Below, piece by piece: positions 50,395-57,621 of a DNA stretch of 57,621 nt. Location: positions 1-57,621 of the forward strand of contig JAEUQR010000166.1 of assembly GCA_016789705.1 (NCBI GenBank), given 5' to 3'. This stretch comes from Acidobacteriota bacterium (GTDB lineage: Bacteria; Acidobacteriota; Vicinamibacteria; Vicinamibacterales; UBA2999). Made by a program: the position numbers and the translations under genes. Position 1 is the stretch's first letter. Every line of letters begins with the position of its first letter. The notes under the pieces were generated by a model. The model was not told the origin of the DNA, did not search any database, and saw nothing but the letters and a program-made list of their open reading frames with translations.

Positions 50395-52044
50395 ATGTTC
50401 GGGATTCGACGGTCGGCGGTAGGCACGGCGGTGGTAGGGGCCCTGGTCGGCCTGTCCGTTTTCGGAGCGGCGACTGTTCACGCCCAGACACCGGCGCCCC
50501 CGGGTCCGGAACGCCGTCTGAGCATCACCGATGCCGTTGAACTGGCGCTGCAGCAGAACGCCGACCTCGAGGTCGTGCGGCTCAACCCGCAGCTGCAGGA
50601 CGTCGGCGTTTCCCTGGCGCGGGCGGCCTGGGCCCCCACCTTCACGACGTTCGCGCAGGGCTCCAACCGCGACACGCCGATCAACTCGCTGCTCGCCGGC
50701 GACGTCGACAAACTGGAGAACAACTCGACGGCCATGAACTTCGGGCTGACCTCGGCCCTGCCGTGGCGCGGCGCCAGCTATCAGATTGGCTGGGAGAACA
50801 ACCGCGCCACCACCAACAACATCTTCGCCAACTTCACGCCGCAGACCGGGTCGAACCTCACGTTCAACTTCACGCAGCCGCTGCTGCGCAACTTCGGCAT
50901 CGACAGCACCCGCCAGCAGCTGCAGGTCTCGCGCAAGAACCGCGAGATCTCGGACGTGCAGGTGCGCGAGGCCGTCGCCACCACCACCCGCTCGGTGAAG
51001 AACGCCTACTGGGATCTGGTCTTCGCCATCAGCAGCCTCGACGTGCAGCGCCTCTCGCTCGAACTCGCCCAGCGGTCGCTCAAGGAAAACCGCGCGCGCG
51101 TCGAGATCGGCACCATGGCGCCGATCGACATCGTGCAGGCGGAAGCGGAAGTGGCCCAGCGCGAAGAAGCGGTCATCCTCGCCGAGGCGGCGATCGCCCG
51201 CGCCGAAGACGCGCTGCGCGCGCTCATCTACGGCCAGCACGCGGCCGACCAGTGGAAGGCGCGTCTCGTGCCCACCGACCAGGCCGCCTTCGCGCCGGTG
51301 TCGGTCGACATCGACGGCGCGGTCTCTGGCGCCCTCGGCTCGCGCACCGATCTCCAGCAGGCGCAGAAGACCATCGAAGCCAACGAGGTCACGATCAGCC
51401 TGCTCCGCAACCAGGTGCTGCCGGCGCTGAACGCGTCGGTCGACTACGGCGGCACCGGCATCGGCGGCACGCAGCTCATCCGCGGCGCCGGCTTTCCGGG
51501 ACCGGTGATCGGCTCGGAGACCAGACGCTACACCGACGTCCTCGGCGACCTGCTCCGCAACAACTTCCCGAGCTGGACGTTCACGCTGCAGTTGAGTTAT
51601 CCGCTCGGCACCTCGACGCAGGACGCCAACCTGGCGCGTGCCCGCCTGCAGAACCAGCAGACGGTGAGACAGCTCGATGCCTCGCGCATCCGCGTGGCCA
51701 CCGAGGTGCGCGAGGTGGCGCGCACGGTCACGACCAACAGCAAGCGCGTCGAGGCCACGCGCGCGTCGCGGGCCCTGGCGGAGAAACGACTCGAAGCCGA
51801 GGAGAAGAAGTTCCAGGCCGGCATGACCACCAACTTCTTCGTGCTGCAGGCGCAGCGCGACCTGAACCAGGCCCGCAACAACGAACTGCAGGCGCTCATC
51901 GACTACCTGAAGTCGGTCGTGAACTACGAAACCGCGCAGGTGGCGCCGCTCGGCGCCGGCGCCGGCGTGACGGTCATCTCGGGCGCGGGCGGGGCCGGCG
52001 CGACCGGCACGAACACTCAGACTCAGCAGCAGCGGCAGCAGTAG
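50395..52044 (+). CDS. TolC-family outer-membrane channel protein
   Basis: About 549 residues from the ATG at 50395, which has GGGAG 9 nt upstream. A signal peptide (about 1-31, ending VHAQ) is followed by two repeats of the OEP type: LSITDAVELALQQNADLEVV and later SVDIDGAVSGALGSRTDLQQAQKTIEANEVTISLLRNQVLPAL. Long coiled-coil helices and a late beta segment SWTFTLQLSYPLGTS are seen. It should form the trimeric exit duct of an efflux or type I export system. No membrane fusion protein or pump gene is adjacent. The C-terminus ends in a Gln-rich tail. Confidence 0.88.
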   Translation: MFGIRRSAVGTAVVGALVGLSVFGAATVHAQTPAPPGPERRLSITDAVELALQQNADLEVVRLNPQLQDVGVSLARAAWAPTFTTFAQGSNRDTPINSLLAGDVDKLENNSTAMNFGLTSALPWRGASYQIGWENNRATTNNIFANFTPQTGSNLTFNFTQPLLRNFGIDSTRQQLQVSRKNREISDVQVREAVATTTRSVKNAYWDLVFAISSLDVQRLSLELAQRSLKENRARVEIGTMAPIDIVQAEAEVAQREEAVILAEAAIARAEDALRALIYGQHAADQWKARLVPTDQAAFAPVSVDIDGAVSGALGSRTDLQQAQKTIEANEVTISLLRNQVLPALNASVDYGGTGIGGTQLIRGAGFPGPVIGSETRRYTDVLGDLLRNNFPSWTFTLQLSYPLGTSTQDANLARARLQNQQTVRQLDASRIRVATEVREVARTVTTNSKRVEATRASRALAEKRLEAEEKKFQAGMTTNFFVLQAQRDLNQARNNELQALIDYLKSVVNYETAQVAPLGAGAGVTVISGAGGAGATGTNTQTQQQRQQ

Positions 52045-52061
52045 GCGGCGGGACGGGGCGG

Positions 52062-52084
52062 CCGGCGGTTTCCGGAGCCGCCGG
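52062..52084 (+). terminator. Hairpin after the TolC-like gene
   Basis: CCGGCGG (52062-52068) pairs with CCGCCGG (52078-52084) over a 9-nt loop, 17 nt after the stop. There is no U-tract, so termination is uncertain. Confidence 0.4.
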
Positions 52085-52097
52085 GTGAGCGAGTAAG

Positions 52098-52904
52098 ATG
52101 CCGCCCGTGCCGAAACTGTCGGTCACGATCATCACGCGCGACGAGGCCGCCAACCTGGCGGCCGCGCTCGACTCGGTGGCCTGGGCCGACGAGATCGTGG
52201 TGGTCGATTCTGAAAGCACCGACGCCACGGTGGCGATCGCGCGGCGCTACACCTCGAAGGTGCTGGTGCGCCCGTGGCCCGGTTACGTGGCGCAGAAGAA
52301 CCGCGCCGCCGAGGCCGCGACCCACGACTGGATTCTGTCGCTCGATGCCGACGAACGCGTCTCACCGGAGCTCGCCGCCGAGATCCAGAGCCTGATGCGC
52401 GACGAGCCCCCGGCGCCGGGCTACCGCGTGCCGCGCGTCACGTTCCATCTGGGACGCTGGATCCGCTCGACCGACTGGTATCCGGACTACCAGCTCCGGC
52501 TCTACGACCGCCGCCGCGCCCGCTGGACGGGCAGGCTGGTGCACGAGTCGGTGAAGGCCGACGGCCCGGTGGCGGATCTCTCCGGCGAGCTGCAGCACTA
52601 CGCCTACCGTGATCTCTCGCATCACCTGCAGACGATGGACCGCTACACCACGCTCGCCGCGCGGCAGATGCGCGACGACGGCCGCACGGCCGGCTGGCTC
52701 GACCTGGCGGTGCATCCTCCGGCGGCGTTCCTGCGCAACTACGTCCTGCGCGGCGGCTTTCGCGACGGGCTCCCGGGGCTCGTCATCTCGACCCTCAACG
52801 CCACCTACGTGGCCCTCAAGTTCGCCAAGCTCTGGGAATTGTGTTCGCACTCCACCTCGACTCCGCCCGCACCTGGCGCGGCGGGCAGCAGCAAGTCCTT
52901 CTGA
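52098..52904 (+). CDS. GT2-family glycosyltransferase (WaaE/KdtX-like)
   Basis: The 268-residue protein has the GT-A start LSVTIITRDEAANLAAALDSVAWADEIVVVDSESTD, the DxD-like motif SLDADERVS and the segment PGYVAQKNRAAEAATHDWI typical of the WaaE/KdtX-type lipooligosaccharide core enzymes. It would transfer a sugar from a UDP/ADP donor. The ATG at 52098 overlaps TAAGAT (52094-52099); if that hexamer is a -10, the true start is the GTG at 52107, 7 nt after it. It overlaps the next glycosyltransferase gene by 64 nt. Confidence 0.88.
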   Translation: MPPVPKLSVTIITRDEAANLAAALDSVAWADEIVVVDSESTDATVAIARRYTSKVLVRPWPGYVAQKNRAAEAATHDWILSLDADERVSPELAAEIQSLMRDEPPAPGYRVPRVTFHLGRWIRSTDWYPDYQLRLYDRRRARWTGRLVHESVKADGPVADLSGELQHYAYRDLSHHLQTMDRYTTLAARQMRDDGRTAGWLDLAVHPPAAFLRNYVLRGGFRDGLPGLVISTLNATYVALKFAKLWELCSHSTSTPPAPGAAGSSKSF

Positions 52905-53944
52905 CCGTCCTCGGGATGCGCGCGCGCGGCCATCGGGCCGTGCTCGTGGCGCACCCGGAGGGCGTGCTCTATCAGCGCGCCAGCGAAGGCGATGATCTGG
53001 TGCCGCTTGCGCCGCGTTCGGAGGTGGATCTCACGGCCGCCTGGCGGCTCGCCCGCGTCATCGCGATGCACCGCCCCGACGTGGTGCACGCGCACGACCC
53101 GCACACGGTGGCAATGGCGTCGATGGCGTTATCGTTCGGCGTCGGCCAGGCAGTGCCCACCCTGGTGGCTTCGCGCCGCGTGGACTTCCACCTGCAGAAA
53201 CACTCCTTCTCGCGCTGGAAGTACAAGCAGGTCGCCTGCTTCATCGCCGCGTCGGAGGCGATTGCCGGCATCCTCGCGGCCGACGGCATCCCGCGCGCGC
53301 GCATCACCGTGGTGCACGACGGCATCGACGTCGATCGCGTCACCCACATCCCGGCCGCCAACCTGCATCAGGAGTTCTGGTTCCCGCACGGGTCGCCGGT
53401 GCTCGTGAATGTCGGCGCGCTCGTGCCGCACAAGGGCCAGAAGTTCCTGGTCGACGCCATGGCCCGGGTTCGACGGTCCGTCCCGGACGCGCAGCTCGTC
53501 ATCTTCGGCGAGGGAGAGCTGCGGCCGGCGCTCGAGGCGCAGATCCGCGAGCTCGGCCTCCATAAACACGTGGTGCTCGCCGGCTTCCGCGACGACGTGC
53601 TGGCGCTCACGAAGAGCGCCGATGTCTTCGTGATGAGTTCGGTCACCGAGGGGCTGGGCTCGACGCTGCTCGACGCGATGGCGATGGGGCTGGCCATCGT
53701 CGGCACGCGCGCCGGCGGCATCCCGGAAGCGGTGGTGGATGGCACGACAGGCCTGCTCGTTCCGCCCGGGAACAGCGAGGCGCTCGCCGACGCGATCGTG
53801 CGACTGCTCGGCGACGCCACGTCCCGGCGGCGCATGGGAGACGCGGGGCGGGCCCGGGTGGCGGCACAGTTCGGTGTGGACCGCCTCGTCGATGGCACCC
53901 TGGCCGTCTACGAGCGGCTGCGTCCCGGGGTGTCACGGGTCTGA
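52841..53944 (+). CDS. GT4-family glycosyltransferase
   Basis: The 367-residue protein starts with GTG (52841) inside the GT2 gene. GT-B pattern: RTWRGGQQQVLLTVLGMRARGH, VVHAHDPHTVAMA, VNVGALVPHKGQKFLVDAM and SSVTEGLGSTLLDAMAMG (an EX7D form of EX7E). Pairing with a WaaE-like GT2 suggests LPS core assembly rather than the large EPS locus. The stop lies inside a GGGTCTGACCC palindrome shared with the convergent greB end. Confidence 0.87.
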   Translation: MFALHLDSARTWRGGQQQVLLTVLGMRARGHRAVLVAHPEGVLYQRASEGDDLVPLAPRSEVDLTAAWRLARVIAMHRPDVVHAHDPHTVAMASMALSFGVGQAVPTLVASRRVDFHLQKHSFSRWKYKQVACFIAASEAIAGILAADGIPRARITVVHDGIDVDRVTHIPAANLHQEFWFPHGSPVLVNVGALVPHKGQKFLVDAMARVRRSVPDAQLVIFGEGELRPALEAQIRELGLHKHVVLAGFRDDVLALTKSADVFVMSSVTEGLGSTLLDAMAMGLAIVGTRAGGIPEAVVDGTTGLLVPPGNSEALADAIVRLLGDATSRRRMGDAGRARVAAQFGVDRLVDGTLAVYERLRPGVSRV

Positions 53945-53947
53945 CCC
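53937..53947. repeat. 11-bp palindrome GGGTCTGACCC at convergent stop codons
   Basis: The palindrome covers the GT4 stop (53942-53944) and ends 2 nt before the greB stop codon (53949-53951). It fits the core GGGWCWGWCCC of the elements at 35924 and 38048, and its flank (GTGTCACGGGTC) shares words with the inverted repeat at 6204. Confidence 0.6.
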
Positions 53948-53948
53948 C

Positions 53949-54497
53949 CTACGCGAGCGCGTCGTAGCGGATCGCCACGACTTCGAGCCTCTCGGTGCCG
54001 CGCGGCGTGCGCAGGGTCACCACGTCGCCGACGCGCGCCTTGATGAGCGCCTTCGCCAGCGGTGACCGCCACGAGATCCGCTCGCTGCCGGCATCGAGTT
54101 CGTCCACGCCGACGATGGTCACGACACGCTCCTCGCCCGATTCGAGCTCGTAGGTCACGGTCGCGCCGAAGAACACGCGGTCGTGCTTCCGACCAGCGTT
54201 GTCGACGACCTCGGCGATGTCGAGCCGCTTCGAGAGGAAGCGCACCCGCCGATCGATCTCGCGGAGCCGACGCTTGCCGTACAGGTAGTCGCCGTTCTCG
54301 GAGCGGTCGCCGTTGGCGGCGGCCCACGCCACGGTCGTGACGAGAGCAGGACGCTCCACCTTCCAGAGCTGGTTGAGCTCCTCGGTGAGCCGCTTGAAGC
54401 CGCCCGGCGTGATGTAGTTCTTCGGCCTCGGCGCGCCGTCCTGCGGCTTTTCCGGGGCGAGCGCCTTCGGGCGACGGATGTAGCCACTGCCACTCAT
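53949..54497 (-). CDS. greB: Transcription elongation factor GreB
   Basis: About 182 residues from the ATG at 54497, which overlaps the upstream stop (ATGA). The N-terminal coiled coil shows ITPGGFKRLTEELNQL and the acidic tip NGDRSENGDYLYGKRRLREIDRRVRFL. The C-terminal FKBP-like domain has VFFGATVTYELESGEE, ISWRSPLAKALI and GDVVTLRTPRG. GreB rescues backtracked RNA polymerase by stimulating transcript cleavage. A 25-residue basic, proline-rich N-terminal extension precedes the usual start. Confidence 0.94.
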   Translation of the reverse strand: MSGSGYIRRPKALAPEKPQDGAPRPKNYITPGGFKRLTEELNQLWKVERPALVTTVAWAAANGDRSENGDYLYGKRRLREIDRRVRFLSKRLDIAEVVDNAGRKHDRVFFGATVTYELESGEERVVTIVGVDELDAGSERISWRSPLAKALIKARVGDVVTLRTPRGTERLEVVAIRYDALA

Positions 54498-55414
54498 GCC
54501 CGCGTCCTCTTCACCGTCGATGCCTTCATCGCCTTCCTGGCCGTCGGCCGGCAGACCGCATGCAGCGGGCACTGTGCGTTCGTGTGCGTCGTGCCGAAGC
54601 CGCACGCCCCCATCATCCCGATATGACACATGGCGAAGTCGTAGCGCACGGGATCCTCGGGGGCGAGCTGCCGCAGCGTGGCCGTGATGTCCATCGCCAT
54701 CTTCCACCCGGGACTCACCCGCCGCGTCAGCCCCAGGCAGCGCCCGACGCGGATGATGTGGGTGTCGAGCGGCACGATGAGCTGCGCCGGCGTGACGGCG
54801 GACCACAGGCCGAGGTCCACGGCGTCGCGCCGCACCATCCAGCGCAGGAACAGGTTGAGGCGCTTGCACGCGCCGCCCGACGAGGGCCGCGAGAAGAAGT
54901 ACCCGACGCCCGGCACCGGGCGGGCCCGCCCGTAGATCGCCGAGAGGTCGAGGGCCATCGCCCGTCGCGAGAACGACTCGAGTCCGGCCTCGACGATGTC
55001 GTCGCCTGCGTGACGCCCGCCCTCGGCGAAGAACGCTTCGATCGAGCCGTGATCGCGCAGCATCTGGTGCAGTTGCCAGGCGAGCGCCGCCAGATCGCGG
55101 CTGCCGATCCAGCGGTGTCCGAGGGTATCGAATCGCCCGGCCTCGGCAGGCGTGTAGGTGCGCAGGAAGGCCGCCGGCGACGGCCCCATCACGCCGAGCA
55201 CGGCATCCACCGTCTGCAGCACGCTCTGCACGCGGCCGAAGGCCAGCGCGGCGGCGATGAAGGCGACGACTTCCTGGTCCGCGGGTTCGTTGAACCGCCG
55301 CACCGTCCAGATGGGATCGCGGGTCGAGTGCGCCAGATTGAAGCCGTCGTAGGCGTCGTCGAGGGCGGGCGCGAGCGTGGCGAGCGCCGCAGCCCGGGAG
55401 GTCGGACGTGACAT
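54494..55414 (-). CDS. TIGR02757 (DUF2400) family protein
   Basis: The 306-residue protein matches TIGR02757: FNEPADQEVVAFIAAALAFGRVQSVLQ, then HRWIGSRDLAALAWQLHQML, LNLFLRWMVRRDAVDLGLW and PAQLIVPLDTHIIRVGRCLGL. The C-terminal CHIGMMGACGF and CPLHAVC give four cysteines in a pattern like the iron-sulfur site of HhH-GPD DNA glycosylases, and VPLDTHI resembles their catalytic Asp region. A DNA-repair-like role is inferred; the family is not well characterised. It overlaps greB by 4 nt. Confidence 0.9.
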   Translation of the reverse strand: MSRPTSRAAALATLAPALDDAYDGFNLAHSTRDPIWTVRRFNEPADQEVVAFIAAALAFGRVQSVLQTVDAVLGVMGPSPAAFLRTYTPAEAGRFDTLGHRWIGSRDLAALAWQLHQMLRDHGSIEAFFAEGGRHAGDDIVEAGLESFSRRAMALDLSAIYGRARPVPGVGYFFSRPSSGGACKRLNLFLRWMVRRDAVDLGLWSAVTPAQLIVPLDTHIIRVGRCLGLTRRVSPGWKMAMDITATLRQLAPEDPVRYDFAMCHIGMMGACGFGTTHTNAQCPLHAVCRPTARKAMKASTVKRTRA

Positions 55415-55424
55415 CGGCCCGCGA

Positions 55425-56393
55425 CTACCGGTAGGCCGACGCTCGATCGAGCGCGTCGAGCACGCGCAGCACGACCGTGGCCACGCCGCCGAGGAAGTCG
55501 GGGGCGATCTTCTCGGGCGTGTCGCTGGGTTTGTGATAGTCGGGATGGTCTTCCACGCCGAAGTAGACGAACGGAATGCCGGCGGCGTGGAAGGCGCCGT
55601 GGTCCGACTGCGTCGTCCAGTCGTTCTGCCCCCCGCCGGTGTCGTGCCCGAAACGGACGGTGATGGGCGCCTGCGCCACGGCGGGTTCGAGAATCGGCCG
55701 CAGCGCCGGCCAGCGACCGGGACCGGCCACGAAGATCTCGCGCGTCGCGCTGCGGCTGACCATGTCGAAGTTGATGTTGAGGGCCAGGCGCGCGGCCGGC
55801 ACCGGCGGCGCCTTCACGAACGCCTGCGCGCCCTGCAGCCCGGCCTCCTCGGCGTCGAAGAACGCGAGCAGCAGCGGGTGGTCGAACGGCGTCTGCGTGC
55901 AGCGCGCGGCCACGTGCAGCAGCATCGCCACGCCCGAGGCGTTGTCGTCGGCCCCGTGGTAGGTCTGCCCGTTGCGGATGCCGAGGTGATCGTAATGGGC
56001 CGAGACCACGAGATACGGTGCATCCGCGCGCCGTCCCTCGCAGCGCGCCACGAGGTTCGTGCCCGTCACCGTGGCGCCGGCCCGGTTGAACATGAACGGC
56101 ACGGCGTAACCCGCGGACCCGGCGGGGCGGACGCCGAGTGCGCCGAGCCGGGCTTCAATCCATGCCTGCGCCTTGCGGTTCCCGTCGGAGCCGGTGGCAC
56201 GGCCGTCCATGCCTGGCGCGGTCAGCGCGGTAATCGACGCCAGCAGGGCCGCGCCGTCGGCATTCGCCGTGGCTGGCGCAGGCACGGCTGACGCCGCCGG
56301 CTGGCCCGCTGCCGGCCTGGGCCATGGAAGCAGGACCAGCAACAGGAACGCGGCGAGGCGCGCGAGGCGACGGGGGCGTGCGGGTCGAGTCAT
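55425..56393 (-). CDS. Exported M28-family zinc aminopeptidase
   Basis: The 322-residue protein has a signal sequence (about 1-30) and a peptidase M28 domain with two-zinc ligands in SAHYDHLG (His133), HGADDNASG (Asp149 or 150), DAEEAGLQG (Glu182/183) and NFDM, and a late YHKPSDTPEK (His). It probably removes N-terminal residues from peptides outside the cytoplasm. It is the first gene of a three-gene run with the TIGR02757 gene (10-nt gap) and greB. Confidence 0.92.
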   Translation of the reverse strand: MTRPARPRRLARLAAFLLLVLLPWPRPAAGQPAASAVPAPATANADGAALLASITALTAPGMDGRATGSDGNRKAQAWIEARLGALGVRPAGSAGYAVPFMFNRAGATVTGTNLVARCEGRRADAPYLVVSAHYDHLGIRNGQTYHGADDNASGVAMLLHVAARCTQTPFDHPLLLAFFDAEEAGLQGAQAFVKAPPVPAARLALNINFDMVSRSATREIFVAGPGRWPALRPILEPAVAQAPITVRFGHDTGGGQNDWTTQSDHGAFHAAGIPFVYFGVEDHPDYHKPSDTPEKIAPDFLGGVATVVLRVLDALDRASAYR

Positions 56394-56419
56394 GACGTTC
56401 CGATTCGGGGAGTTCCGCT

Positions 56420-56425
56420 TATGAT
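56420..56425 (+). promoter_or_regulatory. -10 element (TATGAT) upstream of pntA
   Basis: In the 122-bp divergent gap between the M28 gene and pntA, TATGAT lies about 90 nt before the pntA ATG. A weak TTCCGA (56398-56403) stands 16 nt further upstream. Confidence 0.35.
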
Positions 56426-56515
56426 GGGGCGCCGCCTGGTGCCGCTACCGCGTCGAGGCGGCGTGTACATCGTAACCGCGGCGTTCGTGTCGTAGTGAAG
56501 GAAGGCGTCTCGTTC

Positions 56516-57621
56516 ATGGTGCTCGCAGTTCCGAAAGAGAGTGGACAGGGCGAACGGCGGGTGGCCGCCACGCCGGAAACCGTTGCCAAGCTCGTGGGCA
56601 TGGGCTTCGAGGTGCGGATTGAGTCGCAGGCGGGTCTCGCCGCCTCGTTCGCCGACGACGCCTACGTGAAGGCCGGCGCCACCGTGGTGCCAGACGCCGC
56701 CGCGCTCTGGTCGGCGGCCGACCTCGTGGTCAAGGTGCAGCCGCCGACGCCCGAGGAAGCCGATCTGCTGAAGCCGGGCGCGATGCTCATCAGCTTCATC
56801 TGGCCGGTCAGGAACAAGGCGCTCATCGACCGGATGGCCGGCCGCAAGGTGAACGTCATCGCGATGGACCAGATCCCGCGCATCACGCGGGCGCAGAAGA
56901 TGGACGCGCTCTCGTCGATGGCGAACATCGCCGGCTACCGGGCGGTCGTCGAGGCCGCCGGGTTCTACGGCCGTTTTTTCACCGGGCAGATGACGGCCGC
57001 CGGGAAAGTGCCGGCCGCCAAGGTGCTCGTCATCGGCGCCGGCGTGGCGGGCCTGGCCGCCATCGGTGCCGCCCGCGGCCTCGGCGCCATCGTGCGCGCC
57101 TTCGACACGCGCGCGGCGGTCAAGGAGCAGGTCAAGAGCATGGGCGCCGAGTTCATCGAACTCGACGTGCATGAAGACGGTGAAGGCGGCGGCGGCTACG
57201 CCAAGGAGATGAGCCCGGCCTTCATCAAGGCCGAGATGGAGATGTTCGCGGCGCAGGCGCGCGAGGTGGACATCATCGTCACGACCGCGCTCATCCCGAA
57301 CAAACCGGCGCCGAAGCTCATCACCGAAGAGATGGTGAAGAGCATGAAGCGCGGCTCGGTCATCGTCGATCTGGCGGCCGAGAACGGCGGCAACTGCGAA
57401 TGCACGGTACCCGGCCAGGCCGTGCAGGCCCACGGCGTGCACGTCGTCGGCTACACCGACCTGCCAAGCCGCCTCGCGCCCACCGCGAGCTTCCTCTACG
57501 GCAACAACCTCTGCCACCTGCTCAGTGACATGGGCGGGGCGAAGAACTACAAGATCGACGAGAACGACGAAGTCGTGCGCGGCGCCCTCATCCTGCGCGA
57601 CGGCACGCTCATGTGGCCGCC
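56516..57621 (+). CDS. pntA: NAD(P) transhydrogenase subunit alpha, NAD-binding part (cut by window edge)
   Basis: The frame from the ATG at 56516 stays open to the window end (368 residues). It begins MVLAVPKESGQGERRVAATPETV, and has MDQIPRITRAQKMDALSSMANIAGYRAV, the NAD motif VLVIGAGVAGLAAIGAARGLGA and AFDTRAAVKEQVKSMGAEF, then VIVDLAAENGGNCECT, all standard for PntAA. The enzyme moves hydride between NAD(H) and NADP(H), driven by the ion gradient. The final RDGTLMWPP is near the usual end of the split alpha-1 subunit, so only a few residues are missing. AAGGAAGG stands 10 nt before the ATG. pntAB and pntB are expected just beyond the window. Confidence 0.95.
   Translation, partial: MVLAVPKESGQGERRVAATPETVAKLVGMGFEVRIESQAGLAASFADDAYVKAGATVVPDAAALWSAADLVVKVQPPTPEEADLLKPGAMLISFIWPVRNKALIDRMAGRKVNVIAMDQIPRITRAQKMDALSSMANIAGYRAVVEAAGFYGRFFTGQMTAAGKVPAAKVLVIGAGVAGLAAIGAARGLGAIVRAFDTRAAVKEQVKSMGAEFIELDVHEDGEGGGGYAKEMSPAFIKAEMEMFAAQAREVDIIVTTALIPNKPAPKLITEEMVKSMKRGSVIVDLAAENGGNCECTVPGQAVQAHGVHVVGYTDLPSRLAPTASFLYGNNLCHLLSDMGGAKNYKIDENDEVVRGALILRDGTLMWP

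Overview
The window is very GC-rich and densely coded on both strands. Several things point to a member of the Acidobacteriota, most likely the Vicinamibacteria (Luteitalea/Vicinamibacter-like). These are an Oar-type TonB-dependent receptor with an N-terminal carboxypeptidase-regulatory domain, a tandem pair of 'VWFA-related Acidobacterial domain' proteins, an ECF sigma factor of the TIGR02999 type, and a haem-rich cytochrome with HEAT and TPR repeats. This placement is an inference from protein families; no rRNA or tRNA gene was seen.

Region 1 (1-6204): the start of an ECF sigma factor gene runs off the left edge. It is followed by a secreted two-domain peptidoglycan-recycling enzyme (AmiE-like serine hydrolase fused to a NamZ/DUF1343 exo-muramidase), a divergent secreted carboxypeptidase-regulatory/TPR protein, and an eight-haem c-type cytochrome with HEAT and TPR repeats.

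Region 2 (6204-31546): a surface polysaccharide locus of about 25 kb. It starts at a perfect 26-bp inverted repeat. It has five GT4 glycosyltransferases, two MOP-superfamily flippases, a Wzy-like polymerase, a WaaL/Wzy_C-type protein, a Wzz chain-length protein, and a complete PglF-PglE-PglD-PglC-like set expected to make and load UDP-di-N-acetylbacillosamine (or a close relative). It also has an NAD-dependent epimerase, a class I methyltransferase, an FkbM methyltransferase with an N-terminal export or anchor segment, an asparagine synthase, and rfbB-rfbA-rfbC for dTDP-4-keto-rhamnose (no rfbD seen). Most genes are on the minus strand with 1-4 nt overlaps; one three-gene block (8836-12397) and asnB are on the plus strand.

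Region 3 (31577-44695): tryptophan 2,3-dioxygenase, the TonB-dependent receptor, an EamA transporter, an unusual ATP-synthase mini-operon (atpZ-atpI-atpE, no subunit a), two VWA proteins, a TIGR04076 protein/aldo-keto reductase pair, a CobA-HemD fusion and a lipoprotein D-aminoacylase.

Region 4 (44736-57621): an envelope and housekeeping operon read pyrE-truA-uppS-cdsA-dxr-rseP on the minus strand; a TolC-like channel and two more glycosyltransferases on the plus strand; an M28 peptidase-TIGR02757-greB operon on the minus strand; and a pntA gene that runs off the right edge.

Between genes lie several palindromic elements. Four copies share the 11-bp core GGGWCWGWCCC, one is a 12-mer variant, and others are related in wording. 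Many genes have a TATAAT-like hexamer only 7-9 nt before the start codon, which suggests widespread leaderless transcription. No CRISPR array, insertion sequence, prophage, tRNA or rRNA was found.
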